Shown: positions 36,531 to 46,417, numbered from the stretch's first letter. The stretch is DNA of 63,363 bases from an uncultured Sphingomonadaceae bacterium (GCA_938050045.1 CALLJS010000020.1:1-63363), one strand, 5' to 3'. Translations and numbers: made by a program. Notes: a model not told the origin generated them from the sequence alone.

Positions 36531-36812
36531 GTGTCTTTAGTTGAATTAGCACGATATTTCACCGCTATGGAGGCAGAAATTAATCGTACCAGATTATTGT
36601 CATTTGGCATTGAAACCATTGTTTTTGACGGCTCTATGAATATCGCAGATGGTGCAAATTTGAATGCGCGTTTAATGATATTAGCAGAAGATTATGATGA
36701 GGCTATCACTATTATGTCAACATATGAGAATGTCAAAGATATTCAAAAAACTCCGTACAGCGCTCCAAAACTGAGAAAGTGGCGGATTTGGGATTTAATC
36801 GGTGGCTGGTAA
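36531..36812 (+). CDS. DUF2007-like small protein
   Basis: 93 residues from a GTG at 36531, with AAGGAAT just upstream. LVELARYFTAMEAEINRTRLLSFGIETIVFDGSMNIADG resembles the DUF2007 "putative signal transducing" fold, in which a beta-alpha-beta unit recognises a short loop. No enzyme motif is seen. The stop overlaps the start of the patatin gene by 11 bases, so translational coupling is likely. Confidence 0.65.
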   Translation: MSLVELARYFTAMEAEINRTRLLSFGIETIVFDGSMNIADGANLNARLMILAEDYDEAITIMSTYENVKDIQKTPYSAPKLRKWRIWDLIGGW

Positions 36813-37608
36813 GCTAATTTTGGCTCTGGGCGGCGGTGCTGGTCTGGGGTGGACGCATATTGGTGTGCTGCGCGCGCTTGATGATGCGGGTATAGAAATT
36901 GTGGCGATTTCAGGAACGTCTATTGGGGCTGTGGCAGCAGCGGCCTATGCGACTGATAATTTGGATAATTTTGAAGATTTGGCGCGCGGTACTAATTTTC
37001 GTACTATGCTGCGCTTTATGGATCCTAGCTTTGGGCGCGGCGGAATAATGGGTACGCGGACGATTGAAAAAGAATTATATTCTTATTTCGGTGATACATG
37101 CTTTGAAGATTTAGCGATGCCCATATCCACAGTAGCCGCAGATTTGGCGACTGGGGAGGCGGTAATTAGCTCCAGCGGCTCTATAATAACTGCTATTCGG
37201 GCCTCTATATCTCTACCTGGTATATTTAAGCCCGTGAATATTGATGGGCGTTTATTGGCCGATGGCGGTGCTGTGATGCCTGTGCCAGTTTTGGCAGCGC
37301 GCGAATTAAATTCAGACTGCCCTTGTGTGGGTGTTAACCTGCAAGGCGATTATCTCAATCGCGCCAAGACAATGGGGGTGGACTATGATCGCGCTAAAGA
37401 CCCGAATAGCATGTCAGTTGTTAGGGCTTATGTCAGCCTATCTTTGCGTAATTTAAGCAAAGCTCTGCTCAAGAAAGATCCTCCCGATGTGCTGATTACG
37501 CCGCAGATCGGCAATTATGATATGCAAAATTTCACCTGCGCAGATGATCTTATTGCTATTGGACGGCACTCTGTTGAAGAAAAACTATCCGATATTGCTG
37601 CATTATAA
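36802..37608 (+). CDS. Patatin-like phospholipase (RssA-type)
   Basis: 268 residues from a GTG at 36802, inside the end of the previous gene. The oxyanion loop GGGAGLGWTHIGVLRAL, nucleophile elbow GTSIGAVAAAAYA with the catalytic Ser, and ADGGAVMPVPV with the Asp form the Ser-Asp dyad of patatin-like lipases. Length and order match RssA-like cytosolic proteins. It probably hydrolyses a membrane phospholipid. Last gene of the tldD operon. Confidence 0.85.
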   Translation: MAGKLILALGGGAGLGWTHIGVLRALDDAGIEIVAISGTSIGAVAAAAYATDNLDNFEDLARGTNFRTMLRFMDPSFGRGGIMGTRTIEKELYSYFGDTCFEDLAMPISTVAADLATGEAVISSSGSIITAIRASISLPGIFKPVNIDGRLLADGGAVMPVPVLAARELNSDCPCVGVNLQGDYLNRAKTMGVDYDRAKDPNSMSVVRAYVSLSLRNLSKALLKKDPPDVLITPQIGNYDMQNFTCADDLIAIGRHSVEEKLSDIAAL

Positions 37609-37740
37609 TCAAAAAATAAAATGCCTAATTTTTAATCATTAAAATCTATCCCAATTTTATGTTGATTAATAATTAAGCAAATAAATTAATTTCATTCAAA
37701 ACCATCTACCTAATATATTGAAATATAACCATTATTTTTC

Positions 37741-37756
37741 TGGCATAGCCTTTGCT
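37741..37756 (+). promoter_or_regulatory. Sigma-54-like promoter upstream of the amtB locus
   Basis: TGGCATAGCCTTTGCT fits the -24/-12 consensus TGGCAC-N5-TTGC with GG and GC exactly 10 bases apart. A weaker second copy, TGGCATGGCTTTGGCT, is at 37764-37779. Sigma-54 with NtrC usually drives glnK-amtB, which fits this position. Confidence 0.6.
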
Positions 37757-37824
37757 ATTAATCTGGCATGGCTTTGGCTTAGTGCTTGGCACTAATGCAG
37801 CACGGACGATGATAATTTGGGGTA

Positions 37825-37984
37825 ATGATGGACTATATCATAGCAATAATTAAACCGCACACATTGGAGAGACCCTTAAAAGTCGCGCGCGTACCGCACT
37901 CTATTGGCGATGATAAAATCTATCAATTTGATTGGGCGCAGGCCGCTCATCTGCTCCCGCGATACAGATGATGCTGCGCTTTAG
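37825..37984 (+). pseudogene. glnK: Decayed PII signal-transduction gene (glnK remnant)
   Basis: From the ATG at 37825 a 48-residue frame begins YIIAIIKPHTL, the first strand of PII, and then jumps to IGDDKIYQFDWAQAA, which matches the C-terminal IGDGKIFVFDV segment of GlnB/GlnK. The central 65 or so residues with the uridylylated T-loop tyrosine are missing. One frame further on the DNA still encodes DTDDAAL and a stop at 37984, like the GlnB tail EEDDAAI. So both a large internal deletion and a frameshift are present. A GGGG ribosome binding site remains, and amtB begins 71 bases later. Confidence 0.75.
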
Positions 37985-38055
37985 GCAAATAATTTATTAA
38001 AATAATGGGTCAAATATAACCAATCTACATATGACCAATTTACAGGGAAGATGAA

Positions 38056-39366
38056 ATGAATAATTTAATGAAAATTGCAGGCCTAGCTGGGGTGTCAATC
38101 TTGGCGATTTCTCCATCATTTGCTCAAGAAGCAGCAACGCCGCCAGCAGAATTGGTCTCTGGGGGTACAGCCTATATCCTCAATACATTATTATTCTTAA
38201 TTGGTGGTTTCTTGGTCATGTGGATGGCTGCTGGTTTCGCTATGTTAGAAGCGGGCATGGTTCGGTCGAAAAATGTATCGATGCAGAGCCTCAAAAATAT
38301 CGCGCTTTATTCTGTTGCGGGCCTCATGTTCTGGGTTACGGGTTATAATTTAATGTATACCGATGTAACGAGCTGGATTGGCACATTTGGTATCTATGCT
38401 ATGCAAGCCGTTGGCGAGGCTAATAGCGACACTGGTTATTCAATAGCATCAGATTGGTTCTTCCAAATGGTGTTTTGCGCCACAACGGCTTCTATCGTTT
38501 CGGGTGCATTGGCAGAGCGCATAAAATTCTGGCCTTTCATACTATTTGTTGTTGTTTTAACAGGTTTTTTATATCCTATCGCGGGGAGCTGGAAATGGGG
38601 AGCAGGGTGGTTAGACCAACGCGGATTCTCTGACTTTGCTGGCTCAACATTGGTGCATAGCGTTGGTGGCTGGGCTGCTCTTGTTGGTGCTATCTTCCTT
38701 GGGCCACGTTTGGGACGTTATAGTGATGGTAAAGTTCAAGTATTCCCAGGATCAAGCATTCCGCTCGCCACATTGGGTACATTCATCCTATGGCTGGGTT
38801 GGTTCGGATTTAATGGTGCATCTCAATTGGCAATGGGCACTATTGGTGATGTTAGCGATGTTTCAAAAATCTTCGTCAACACCAATATGGCTGCTGCTGG
38901 CGGGGTGATTGCAACCATCGTTTTGATGCAAATTATGTATAAGAAAATTGATGTTACTATGGTATTGAACGGCGCATTGGCTGGTTTGGTCTCGATCACG
39001 GCTGAACCTTTGGCCCCCTCGGTTGGTGCATCTGTTGCCATCGGGGCTGTTGGTGGCATAATCATAGTTTTTGCAGTGCCCATGCTCGATAAATTAAAAA
39101 TTGATGATGTTGTCGGCGCGATTCCTGTTCATTTATTGGCGGGTATTTGGGGTACGATGATCGTTCCATTTTCAAACAGCGATGCAAGCTATGGCGTGCA
39201 GGCATTGGGTGTCGTATCTATCGGTGCTTTCATCGTCATTACCAGCTCTATCCTATGGGGTGCTATGAAATATATAATTGGCCTGCGTCCATCAGAAGAA
39301 GATGAGATGAAGGGTATGGACATCACCGAAGTTGGTGTCGAGGCTTATCCCGAATTTACCCGATAA
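38056..39366 (+). CDS. amtB: Ammonium transporter AmtB
   Basis: 436 residues. An N-terminal signal (ISPSFAQ) precedes eleven membrane helices. The twin histidines of the conduction pore are H201 (LVHSVGGWAA) and H359 (IPVHLLAGIWGT), and WMAAGFAMLEAGMVRSKN and ADWFFQMVFCATTASIVSGALAER are family hallmarks. It conducts ammonium and is normally gated by trimeric GlnK, whose gene directly upstream is decayed here. Sigma-54-like elements and a strong terminator frame the locus. Confidence 0.97.
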   Translation: MNNLMKIAGLAGVSILAISPSFAQEAATPPAELVSGGTAYILNTLLFLIGGFLVMWMAAGFAMLEAGMVRSKNVSMQSLKNIALYSVAGLMFWVTGYNLMYTDVTSWIGTFGIYAMQAVGEANSDTGYSIASDWFFQMVFCATTASIVSGALAERIKFWPFILFVVVLTGFLYPIAGSWKWGAGWLDQRGFSDFAGSTLVHSVGGWAALVGAIFLGPRLGRYSDGKVQVFPGSSIPLATLGTFILWLGWFGFNGASQLAMGTIGDVSDVSKIFVNTNMAAAGGVIATIVLMQIMYKKIDVTMVLNGALAGLVSITAEPLAPSVGASVAIGAVGGIIIVFAVPMLDKLKIDDVVGAIPVHLLAGIWGTMIVPFSNSDASYGVQALGVVSIGAFIVITSSILWGAMKYIIGLRPSEEDEMKGMDITEVGVEAYPEFTR

Positions 39367-39443
39367 GATGCAAGAGATTGGCAATGGGTTTGCTCTCCTA
39401 ATCCATTGCCTCGCTATGTTCCTCCCGCGAACATAAAAACTAT

Positions 39444-39473
39444 GGGCTCAGCGATTGCTGGGCCCCTTTTTTT
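39444..39473 (+). terminator. Rho-independent terminator after amtB
   Basis: A 9-bp stem (39444-39452 with 39457-39465, one G-U pair), GATT loop and a T tract. Confidence 0.85.
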
Positions 39474-39529
39474 GACAGAGATAATGATGTGAATTAAATC
39501 AGGCGCATAATCGCCCTGATAATTGCTTA

Positions 39530-39871
39530 TTACATACGCCCGCTTTTCATACGATCATCTTTTTTAGGCTTTAATGAACCGCCAATTTTCTGGCACATAT
39601 CACGCTCAACATATTTCCATCGATCGGATTGATAATCTAGGCTGGCTGTGCCAGCACAATGCGATTTTGCCGTAGCGCAATCATTAAATTGCGCCAAAGC
39701 AACACCATAGCATTGTTCGCGACTGGATAATTTAGGGTTAGCAATATTCTTTATGGGCGCGTCAATATTATACTCAACATCCTCCACACCCTCACCCTCT
39801 GTGCAAGCAACAAACGCCCCCATCATGATGAGAGCGTTTGCACAATGTGTAATGTCTTTGACCATGACCAT
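39530..39871 (-). CDS. DUF2282 (bufferin-like) lipoprotein, first paralogue
   Basis: 113 residues from the ATG at 39871 (a GTG lies one codon earlier). The signal ends in a lipobox GAFVAC (C23). After a linker, four cysteines C54, C65, C72 and C93 sit in QCYGVALAQFNDCATAKSHCAGT and CQKIGGSLKPK, the pattern of DUF2282 (BufA1). These precursors are known to be modified by MNIO (DUF692) enzymes and to bind metal. No DUF692 or DUF2063 gene is nearby. The paralogue at 39927 lies 55 bases upstream on the same strand. Confidence 0.8.
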   Translation of the reverse strand: MVMVKDITHCANALIMMGAFVACTEGEGVEDVEYNIDAPIKNIANPKLSSREQCYGVALAQFNDCATAKSHCAGTASLDYQSDRWKYVERDMCQKIGGSLKPKKDDRMKSGRM

Positions 39872-39926
39872 CACTTAATAGGATGTTCGCCGATAATCAA
39901 ATGCCATTCACCAAATGATGTTTTTA

Positions 39927-40283
39927 TTATGCGATGGGTTCTAATGAACCTTTTTTGCCATCTGGAAGAGAAAATTCTTCGCTCGCATCGGTGCCATATT
40001 TTTCGCAGTCGCCAGCAGGGACATATTTCCATGCATTGCCTTGGTAATCAACCGTTGATGTTCCAGCGCATGACGTGCCTGGCCCAGCGGCACAATCATT
40101 CTTTTTCGCCAGAGAAATACCATAGCATTTTTCTTTAGCAGAGGCATCATCAGATGCTTCAGCAACTTCGGCGGGTTCTTGGTTTGCTGTTTCGCCTTCA
40201 GCAGGAGCATCAGATCCACCGCCGCATGCTGCTAATGCCGCAGCACCAATTAGAGCACTAGCCATACCAGTATATTTTTTCAT
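39927..40283 (-). CDS. DUF2282 (bufferin-like) lipoprotein, second paralogue
   Basis: 118 residues from the ATG at 40283, with GGAG upstream. The lipobox is LAAC (C20), followed by an acidic Ala/Glu/Asp/Pro linker. Cysteines C53, C64, C72 and C93 lie in [29 protein letters not shown] and GDCEKYG, closely matching DUF2282. A Lys/Ser/Asp/Gly tail ends GSLEPIA. Membrane anchoring is unusual, since most DUF2282 precursors have an ordinary signal peptide. It should be the first gene of the two-gene unit. Confidence 0.85.
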   Translation of the reverse strand: MKKYTGMASALIGAAALAACGGGSDAPAEGETANQEPAEVAEASDDASAKEKCYGISLAKKNDCAAGPGTSCAGTSTVDYQGNAWKYVPAGDCEKYGTDASEEFSLPDGKKGSLEPIA

Positions 40284-40431
40284 TGTTTTACTCCATATTG
40301 TTATTAGACAAAATAGCTTACTATGGGATATTTTTATAAGCAATGATAAAAAGCAACTTCCTATTGCATTGAATTTTACGCATCTACCAACCAATGCTGT
40401 ATTTCCCTCGCGGAGATGATATAGCCTTTTC

Positions 40432-41571
40432 ATGACACACAGATTCACATTTGTTATCAAGCATAAAGATGGAAAATCGCGCGCAGGTACGATAAAGATG
40501 CCGCGCGGTACTATTGCTACGCCAGCATTCATGCCCGTTGGTACTGCGGCCACGGTAAAGGCAATGCGCCCAGCCGAAGTCCGCGCAACAGGGGCGGATA
40601 TTATCTTGGGCAATACCTATCATTTGATGCTGCGCCCTACGGCTGAAAAATTAAACCGTCTTGGCGGTTTGCATAAATTTATGGGCTGGGATCATCCTAT
40701 TTTGACCGATAGCGGCGGTTATCAGGTGATGAGCCTCTCTGATTTGCGTAAAATCACCGAAGAAGGCGTTGCTTTCAAAAGCCATTTGGATGGCAGCAAA
40801 CATATGCTCTCGCCCGAACGTTCCATGGAAATACAACGCCTTATTGATTCTGATATTGTTATGGCGTTCGATGAATGTACCCCCAATGGTGCCGATTATG
40901 ACACCGCCGCTCGCAGTATGGCGATGTCCATGCGCTGGGCCAAGCGTTCGCGCGATGCTTTTGATGTAAGCGGCGGGATAGGTGGCGATCATGCTGATAG
41001 GGCGGCATTATTCGGTATTCAGCAAGGCGCGTTGAACGAAACTTTGCGCGGTGAGAGTGCTGAAGCGTTAATCGATATAGGTTTTGACGGTTATGCCGTT
41101 GGCGGCCTTGCAGTAGGAGAGGGGCAGGAGGCGATGTTTGGCGTGTTGGATTATGCGCCGGCGCAATTACCAGAGGATAAGCCGCGCTATTTGATGGGAG
41201 TAGGGAAACCCGATGATTTGGTTGGCGCAGTGGAGCGCGGGATTGATATGTTCGATTGCGTATTGCCAACGCGCTCGGGCCGTAATGGACAAGCTTTTAC
41301 TTGGAATGGGGCGATCAATATTCGCAATGCTAAATTTAGCGAAGATCAAGCCCCGATAGATGAAAAATGCGATTGTCCTATATGCCATCAATGGAGCCGG
41401 GCCTATATACATCACCTCATCAGATCAGGGGAAATATTGGGTGCGATGCTGATGACCCAGCATAATTTGCATTTCTATCAGGCGTTGATGGCGGCTATGC
41501 GCCGGGCAATAGCGCAGCAGAAATTCAGTGATTTTGCTTCTGAATTTCGCCGCAATTATCTAAAATCATGA
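40432..41571 (+). CDS. tgt: tRNA-guanine transglycosylase
   Basis: 379 residues. [15 protein letters not shown] at the start, [16 protein letters not shown] with the Asp that protonates, [20 protein letters not shown], and [17 protein letters not shown] with the nucleophilic Asp region. Zinc ligands follow in [17 protein letters not shown]. It swaps guanine-34 for preQ1 in Asp, Asn, His and Tyr tRNAs; QueA, encoded at 10138, acts next. The stop overlaps glnE by 4 bases. Confidence 0.97.
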   Translation: MTHRFTFVIKHKDGKSRAGTIKMPRGTIATPAFMPVGTAATVKAMRPAEVRATGADIILGNTYHLMLRPTAEKLNRLGGLHKFMGWDHPILTDSGGYQVMSLSDLRKITEEGVAFKSHLDGSKHMLSPERSMEIQRLIDSDIVMAFDECTPNGADYDTAARSMAMSMRWAKRSRDAFDVSGGIGGDHADRAALFGIQQGALNETLRGESAEALIDIGFDGYAVGGLAVGEGQEAMFGVLDYAPAQLPEDKPRYLMGVGKPDDLVGAVERGIDMFDCVLPTRSGRNGQAFTWNGAINIRNAKFSEDQAPIDEKCDCPICHQWSRAYIHHLIRSGEILGAMLMTQHNLHFYQALMAAMRRAIAQQKFSDFASEFRRNYLKS

Positions 41572-44240
41572 GCGATAGAATAAAAGATGCCTTAACAAGG
41601 GCCGCTAATTTTAGTCCATTTTTGGCCAAATCACTTCAAAAAAATGCTGATATTGTCGCCATTATTAGCCGCAGAGATTTTGACGGTGCCTGGAAAGCGG
41701 CCTTAGCTATCGAAGGAAAGAGTGTATCAGAAACATTGAGGCGGCAAAGAAATGCCGTTGCTCTGGTAGCGGCGATTGCTGATTTGGCGGGCTATTGGGA
41801 TGTAACAAAAATCACCCATTCATTATCTGATTTTGCTGATTACGCGCTCGATAAAGCGATTGAGGCCGCTTTTGATGAATATTTACCCGATGAGAAAAAG
41901 CAAGGTTTTGCCGTTATTGCGCTGGGCAAGCATGGCGGACGAGAGCTGAATTATTCATCAGACATAGATCCGATATTTCTGTATGATCCCGCGACTTTGG
42001 TGGGTGATAAAACGGTAGATCATGCAAAAATTGCGGTGCGAATGGGCAAATATATCATCGCATTATTGAATGAGCGCACCGAGCATGACTATGTGTTTCG
42101 GGTGGATATGCGTTTGCGCCCAGCATCAGAAATCACGCCCGTGGTGATAAGCGTCAATGCCGCCATTAGCCATTATGAAAGCAGTGCTTTAGCATGGGAG
42201 CAGGCTGCATTTATCCGTGCTCGTGCTGCCGCTGGTGATATTGGCTTAGGGCAATATTTTTTGAATAGTATCGATAGTTTTATTTGGCGTAGATCATTGG
42301 ATTTTGGTCAAATCAATAATATCCGAAAAATGAGTCAAAATATCAGGGACCATTATTCCAAGGGCCAATTTTTTGGTATGGGCTATGATATAAAGCGTGG
42401 ACGCGGCGGTATCAGGGAATGCGAATTTTATGCCCAAATATATCAGCTCATTCATGGCGGCCGAAATGCGGCTTTGCGGGTATCTGATACGCGCGATGCG
42501 CTTAGGCTGTTAACAGAAAATGGCCATATAGACGATGATGATGCCAAAACTATATCAGATGGTTATACACTATTACGAACGATCGAACATCGGTTGCAAA
42601 TGGTCGATGACCGGCAAACGCATATATTGCCAACATCGCAAGAGGCTTTGGATAATGTAGCGCAATTACATGGCTTAAGCAGCGGCATAGAATTGCTCGC
42701 AACATTAGAGGCCGTTATTCAGGCAATTCGTGCGGTTTATGATGCATTAGTCCAGGATGAAGCCGATGCAATAAGCTTAGCGGAAGAGGGGGTGCCGCTG
42801 CTCGAACAGCTTGACACTATGGGCTATGATAAAGAAGCGATGCGCTTGATTCAATATTGGCGCAGCGGCAAATATCGCGCCCTTAGAAGCGAAGCAGCGA
42901 TAGAATCTTTTGAATCGATTTTGCCGGCTATTTTGACAAATTTAGCCGCATCGCCAGACCCTCAAAAATCATTGACCCGCTTGGATCGTATATTGGAACA
43001 ATTACCCAGCGCGGTTAATTTCTTTCATTTGTTGCAAAACCGTCCTGCTATGCTTGCTTTGTTAGGGAATATATTAAGCTATGCCCCAACATTGGCCGAT
43101 GCGCTTGGCCGCAATGCAACGTTGCTAGATGGCATTATCGACAGTGCAAATTATCAGCTATATATGCAATGCGATGCAATCATATCTCAGATGGATAATT
43201 ATTTTGATACGGATTTGGATTATCAAATGCTGCTCGATGCGGTGCAAAATTTCGTATCGGAAAAAAGATTTGTAATTGGCGTTCAGTTGATAGAGGGGCG
43301 ATGCAATCCCTATCAAGCCGCCCGCGCCTATTCAGCCCTTGCAGAAGCCGCCATCGATAAATTAAGCAGCGCCACTATAAAGGAATTTGAAAAAGTTCAT
43401 GGCACAGTTGAAGGCGGCGAATTGGTGATAATATCATTGGGGCGTTTTGGTGGAAAAATGCTTACCCATGATTCTGATTTGGATATCATATTCCTCTTTA
43501 CAGGCGATTTTTCAGCGCAATCAGATGGTGATAGACCATTGGGCGCCACCCAATATTTTAACCGTCTAGCTCAACGGATCATTGCAGCGTTGAGCTTGCC
43601 CACTATGGCGGGCAAGCTGTATGAAATTGACACAAGGCTGCGGCCATCAGGCGCACAAGGTCTGTTGAGCGTTTCAATCGATAGTTTTGAGAAATATCAG
43701 CATGAGAATGCTTGGACTTGGGAGCATATGGCGCTCACGCGCGCGCGGCTTATATTCGGTTCAAAAAATGCCGATGATCGGATGAAATCTATCATTGCTA
43801 ATGTGGTGAGCGCAAAACCTATATCGCAATATCATGAGATTCTATCTATGCGGCGCGATATGGATGTTCATAAGCCTGCGATTAGCGAACTGGATGTTAA
43901 AAATATCAAAGGTGGGTTGATCGATATTGAATTTATCGTTCATGCGCTGCAATTACATCATGCCAAAGGGGTGTATCCCAATATTGAATTATCGATAGAG
44001 CATTTGTGCGCCGATGGTTTGCTGCCCAATAGCTTTATTAAGGCGCATAAAATGATGAGCAATATGTTGATAATATTGCGCTTAATATGCCCCAATTTGA
44101 ATGATATGAGCCAAGCTGCGCAGCAATTAATGGCCGATAATCTTGGATATAAATATTGGAGTGATGGGCAAAAGCAATTAGAGATATATCAAAATACCGT
44201 TCAATCCGAATGGGCAAAGCTGTTTTTAGAAGATAGATAA
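41568..44240 (+). CDS. glnE: Bifunctional glutamine synthetase adenylyltransferase/deadenylylase
   Basis: 890 residues, slightly shorter than E. coli GlnE (946). Two nucleotidyltransferase domains are present: [20 protein letters not shown] near residue 125 (deadenylylase) and [20 protein letters not shown] near 625 (adenylyltransferase), each with paired Asp. GlnE is normally controlled by PII, which makes the decayed PII gene at 37825 relevant. It is the second gene of the tgt-glnE-bcp-DUF455 operon. Confidence 0.95.
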   Translation: MSDRIKDALTRAANFSPFLAKSLQKNADIVAIISRRDFDGAWKAALAIEGKSVSETLRRQRNAVALVAAIADLAGYWDVTKITHSLSDFADYALDKAIEAAFDEYLPDEKKQGFAVIALGKHGGRELNYSSDIDPIFLYDPATLVGDKTVDHAKIAVRMGKYIIALLNERTEHDYVFRVDMRLRPASEITPVVISVNAAISHYESSALAWEQAAFIRARAAAGDIGLGQYFLNSIDSFIWRRSLDFGQINNIRKMSQNIRDHYSKGQFFGMGYDIKRGRGGIRECEFYAQIYQLIHGGRNAALRVSDTRDALRLLTENGHIDDDDAKTISDGYTLLRTIEHRLQMVDDRQTHILPTSQEALDNVAQLHGLSSGIELLATLEAVIQAIRAVYDALVQDEADAISLAEEGVPLLEQLDTMGYDKEAMRLIQYWRSGKYRALRSEAAIESFESILPAILTNLAASPDPQKSLTRLDRILEQLPSAVNFFHLLQNRPAMLALLGNILSYAPTLADALGRNATLLDGIIDSANYQLYMQCDAIISQMDNYFDTDLDYQMLLDAVQNFVSEKRFVIGVQLIEGRCNPYQAARAYSALAEAAIDKLSSATIKEFEKVHGTVEGGELVIISLGRFGGKMLTHDSDLDIIFLFTGDFSAQSDGDRPLGATQYFNRLAQRIIAALSLPTMAGKLYEIDTRLRPSGAQGLLSVSIDSFEKYQHENAWTWEHMALTRARLIFGSKNADDRMKSIIANVVSAKPISQYHEILSMRRDMDVHKPAISELDVKNIKGGLIDIEFIVHALQLHHAKGVYPNIELSIEHLCADGLLPNSFIKAHKMMSNMLIILRLICPNLNDMSQAAQQLMADNLGYKYWSDGQKQLEIYQNTVQSEWAKLFLEDR

Positions 44241-44253
44241 TATTAGGATAGGA

Positions 44254-44715
44254 ATGAATATGGAATTAGGCGAAACAATAGCATCTGTTGCAATGGTTGA
44301 TAGTGATGGAATGGCAGTGAAGAGCGACCAATATGATGCGCCCTTTGTGCTCTATTTTTATCCGCGCGCTGATACACCAGGCTGTACCAAAGAAGGTCAG
44401 GGCTTTACCGAACATGGTGATGCTTTTCAAAAATTGGGCTGTAGCATCATTGGCGTGAGCAAGGATAAGCCTGCGAAATTGGCAAAGTTTAAGGCCAAAT
44501 ATGATTTATCAGTTACGCTATTATCCGACGAAGAGAGCGATTTGTGTGAACGAATGGGCGTCTGGGTAGAAAAAAATATGTATGGCAAAAAATATATGGG
44601 CATTGAACGGGCCACATTTTTGTTCGGCAAAGATGGGAGGCTGGTGCAGTTTTGGCGCAAAGTAAAAGTCAAAGGCCATGTTGAAGCTGTCTTAGAAGCG
44701 GCGCAAACGCTCTAA
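44254..44715 (+). CDS. bcp: Thiol peroxidase of the Bcp/PrxQ family
   Basis: 153 residues (151 if the ATG at 44260 is used; AGGA fits both). YFYPRADTPGCTKEGQGF contains the peroxidatic Cys. The second Cys five residues later, present in many Bcp proteins (GCTxxAC), is Gly here, so resolution must use another Cys (LGCSIIGVSKD or DLCERMG) or an external thiol. It reduces H2O2 and alkyl hydroperoxides. It shares the operon with glnE and overlaps the DUF455 gene by one base. Confidence 0.9.
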   Translation: MNMELGETIASVAMVDSDGMAVKSDQYDAPFVLYFYPRADTPGCTKEGQGFTEHGDAFQKLGCSIIGVSKDKPAKLAKFKAKYDLSVTLLSDEESDLCERMGVWVEKNMYGKKYMGIERATFLFGKDGRLVQFWRKVKVKGHVEAVLEAAQTL

Positions 44716-45506
44716 TGACGACTATAGCCCGCGCCTGCCATAATGCGTTGGCAGCGACAGATCCTTTTGCAAAAATCATGTTGGCGCGTCAGGCCGCTCG
44801 TGATTGGCGTCTGGGTCGTTTAGACTATGAATTTGATGCAGCCATGCCCGATTTCCCAGGGCGACCTGATAAGCCTGAGCTTATCTCTGCGACTAAAATG
44901 CCAAAGCGCAAAAAAGGGGGGTCGCTCAAAATGCGGATCGCCATTTTACATTCGCTAGCCCATATTGAATTTGTGGCGATTGATTTGGCGTTGGATGCGG
45001 CAGGGCGTTTTGGTGCATTATTCCCACCCGACTATATCGATGATTGGATGTCGGTAGCGGCCGATGAAGCATTGCATTTTGCTTTGCTCGACAGGCGGCT
45101 TAAACAATTGGGCAGCTATTATGGTGCCTTGCCTGCGCATGATGGTCTATGGGAAGCGGCTTATGAAACAAGGAATGATGCGGCGGCCCGTTTGGCCGTA
45201 GTACCAATGGTATTAGAAGCACGCGGGCTTGATGTCACCCCTGCCATGGTCGATCGATTTTGTGCACAGGATGATGATGCGAGCGCGAAAATATTGACCC
45301 GCATTTATACCGATGAGATTCGGCACGTTGCTGTTGGCACAAAATGGTTCGAATCGCGGTCAAATGAGATGAATCAAAAGGCAGAAGAATATTGGAAAAT
45401 CCTTGTTAAAAAACACTTTAGAGGGTCTCTAAAGGCTCCGTTCAACGATTCAGCGCGTCAAAAAGCCGGTTTAACGCGCGATTACTACATGCCCCTTGCC
45501 AAATAG
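44715..45506 (+). CDS. DUF455 ferritin-like protein
   Basis: 263 residues, helical. A diiron-type ligand set is suggested by LAHIEFVAIDLALDA, AADEALHFALLDRRL, VLEARGLDVTPAMVD and YTDEIRHVAVG, matching DUF455 of the ferritin-like superfamily. It lacks a known reaction; relatives are sometimes called rhamnosyltransferase-linked or MiaE-like. Its ATG overlaps the bcp stop, placing it last in an oxidative-stress-flavoured operon. No other function can be assigned from sequence. Confidence 0.8.
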   Translation: MTTIARACHNALAATDPFAKIMLARQAARDWRLGRLDYEFDAAMPDFPGRPDKPELISATKMPKRKKGGSLKMRIAILHSLAHIEFVAIDLALDAAGRFGALFPPDYIDDWMSVAADEALHFALLDRRLKQLGSYYGALPAHDGLWEAAYETRNDAAARLAVVPMVLEARGLDVTPAMVDRFCAQDDDASAKILTRIYTDEIRHVAVGTKWFESRSNEMNQKAEEYWKILVKKHFRGSLKAPFNDSARQKAGLTRDYYMPLAK

Positions 45507-45599
45507 GAGATAATTGATTTTACATGTTTTCCACAGATAAGTCACATAAGGCTTACGGTAAAATATAATTACAAATTATTGTATTTAAGGTGGTATATA

Positions 45600-46370
45600 A
45601 TGGGAATATGTGTTGAGTTATTGGGAGAATGCCGTCAAAAATTTACAAAAGCCTGCGGCAATGTTACAATTGCTATAGGGGTGATGGGTTTATTGAGTGC
45701 GCCAGCAATAGCAGAAGATGCAGAAGATGAAGCATCGTCTTCTGCGATGAGTTTTTCTTCTGCGATGAGTTTTTTGGCAAATGCTGAGGTTCCTATTGAC
45801 AAAAAGCTTGAAACAAAAGCGTCTAACAGTGCGATAACCACTCGTGTTGATCCGAAATTTCAAGCTATTCACTCTGCTTGGGGTGGGGCTATGGCTCCTG
45901 CGATGAGCCTTTCAATTCCTTCTATCGACCCCGTTACCAAAATCGATATTTCAAGCCATTATGGATACCGCACCGACCCATTTCGGGGCCGCCGAAAGAA
46001 TCACAAAGGTTTAGATATTCGTGGGCCAATTGGCACGCCAATTTTTGCTACGGCGGATGGTTTTGTTAAAACATCGAAATGGTTGGGTGGCTATGGTAAA
46101 TTTATTGAAATCGATCATGGCAATGGAATCACAACGCGCTATGGCCATATGTCGCGGCTGAAAGTGGGGGCTAATGTGCGCGTGAAAAAAGGCGATATCA
46201 TTGGTTTGATGGGCTCTACAGGCCGTTCAACGGGCAGCCATCTTCACTATGAAGTGCGCGTCGCGGGTGAGCCAGTAAACCCATTGTCATTTATGACAAA
46301 AAGCTCAAATCCGATAAAATTTGCAGATAAAGTGGAAACTTCGCAAGCACAGGGTGGACCTGCTCAATAA
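45600..46370 (+). CDS. Secreted M23 (lysostaphin-type) metallopeptidase
   Basis: 256 residues from the ATG at 45600, with AAGGTGG upstream. A signal-like segment (VTIAIGVMGLLSAPAIA) sits unusually far in, after about 20 residues. A linker with a duplicated SAMSF segment is followed by the M23 domain: YGYRTDPFRGRR, H135 and D139 in HKGLDIRGP, and H214-L-H216 in SHLHYEVRV. It should cleave peptidoglycan peptides or regulate amidases in the periplasm. A good terminator follows. Confidence 0.85.
   Translation: MGICVELLGECRQKFTKACGNVTIAIGVMGLLSAPAIAEDAEDEASSSAMSFSSAMSFLANAEVPIDKKLETKASNSAITTRVDPKFQAIHSAWGGAMAPAMSLSIPSIDPVTKIDISSHYGYRTDPFRGRRKNHKGLDIRGPIGTPIFATADGFVKTSKWLGGYGKFIEIDHGNGITTRYGHMSRLKVGANVRVKKGDIIGLMGSTGRSTGSHLHYEVRVAGEPVNPLSFMTKSSNPIKFADKVETSQAQGGPAQ
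45738..45773 (+). repeat. 18-bp perfect tandem duplication in the M23 gene
   Basis: TCTTCTGCGATGAGTTTT occurs twice head to tail (45738-45755 and 45756-45773), duplicating SSAMSF in the linker without breaking the frame. Confidence 0.9.
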
Positions 46371-46417
46371 TATTTGCTAACGAATGATTCCACCTTTGGG
46401 AGAGGGTGCATTCTTTG

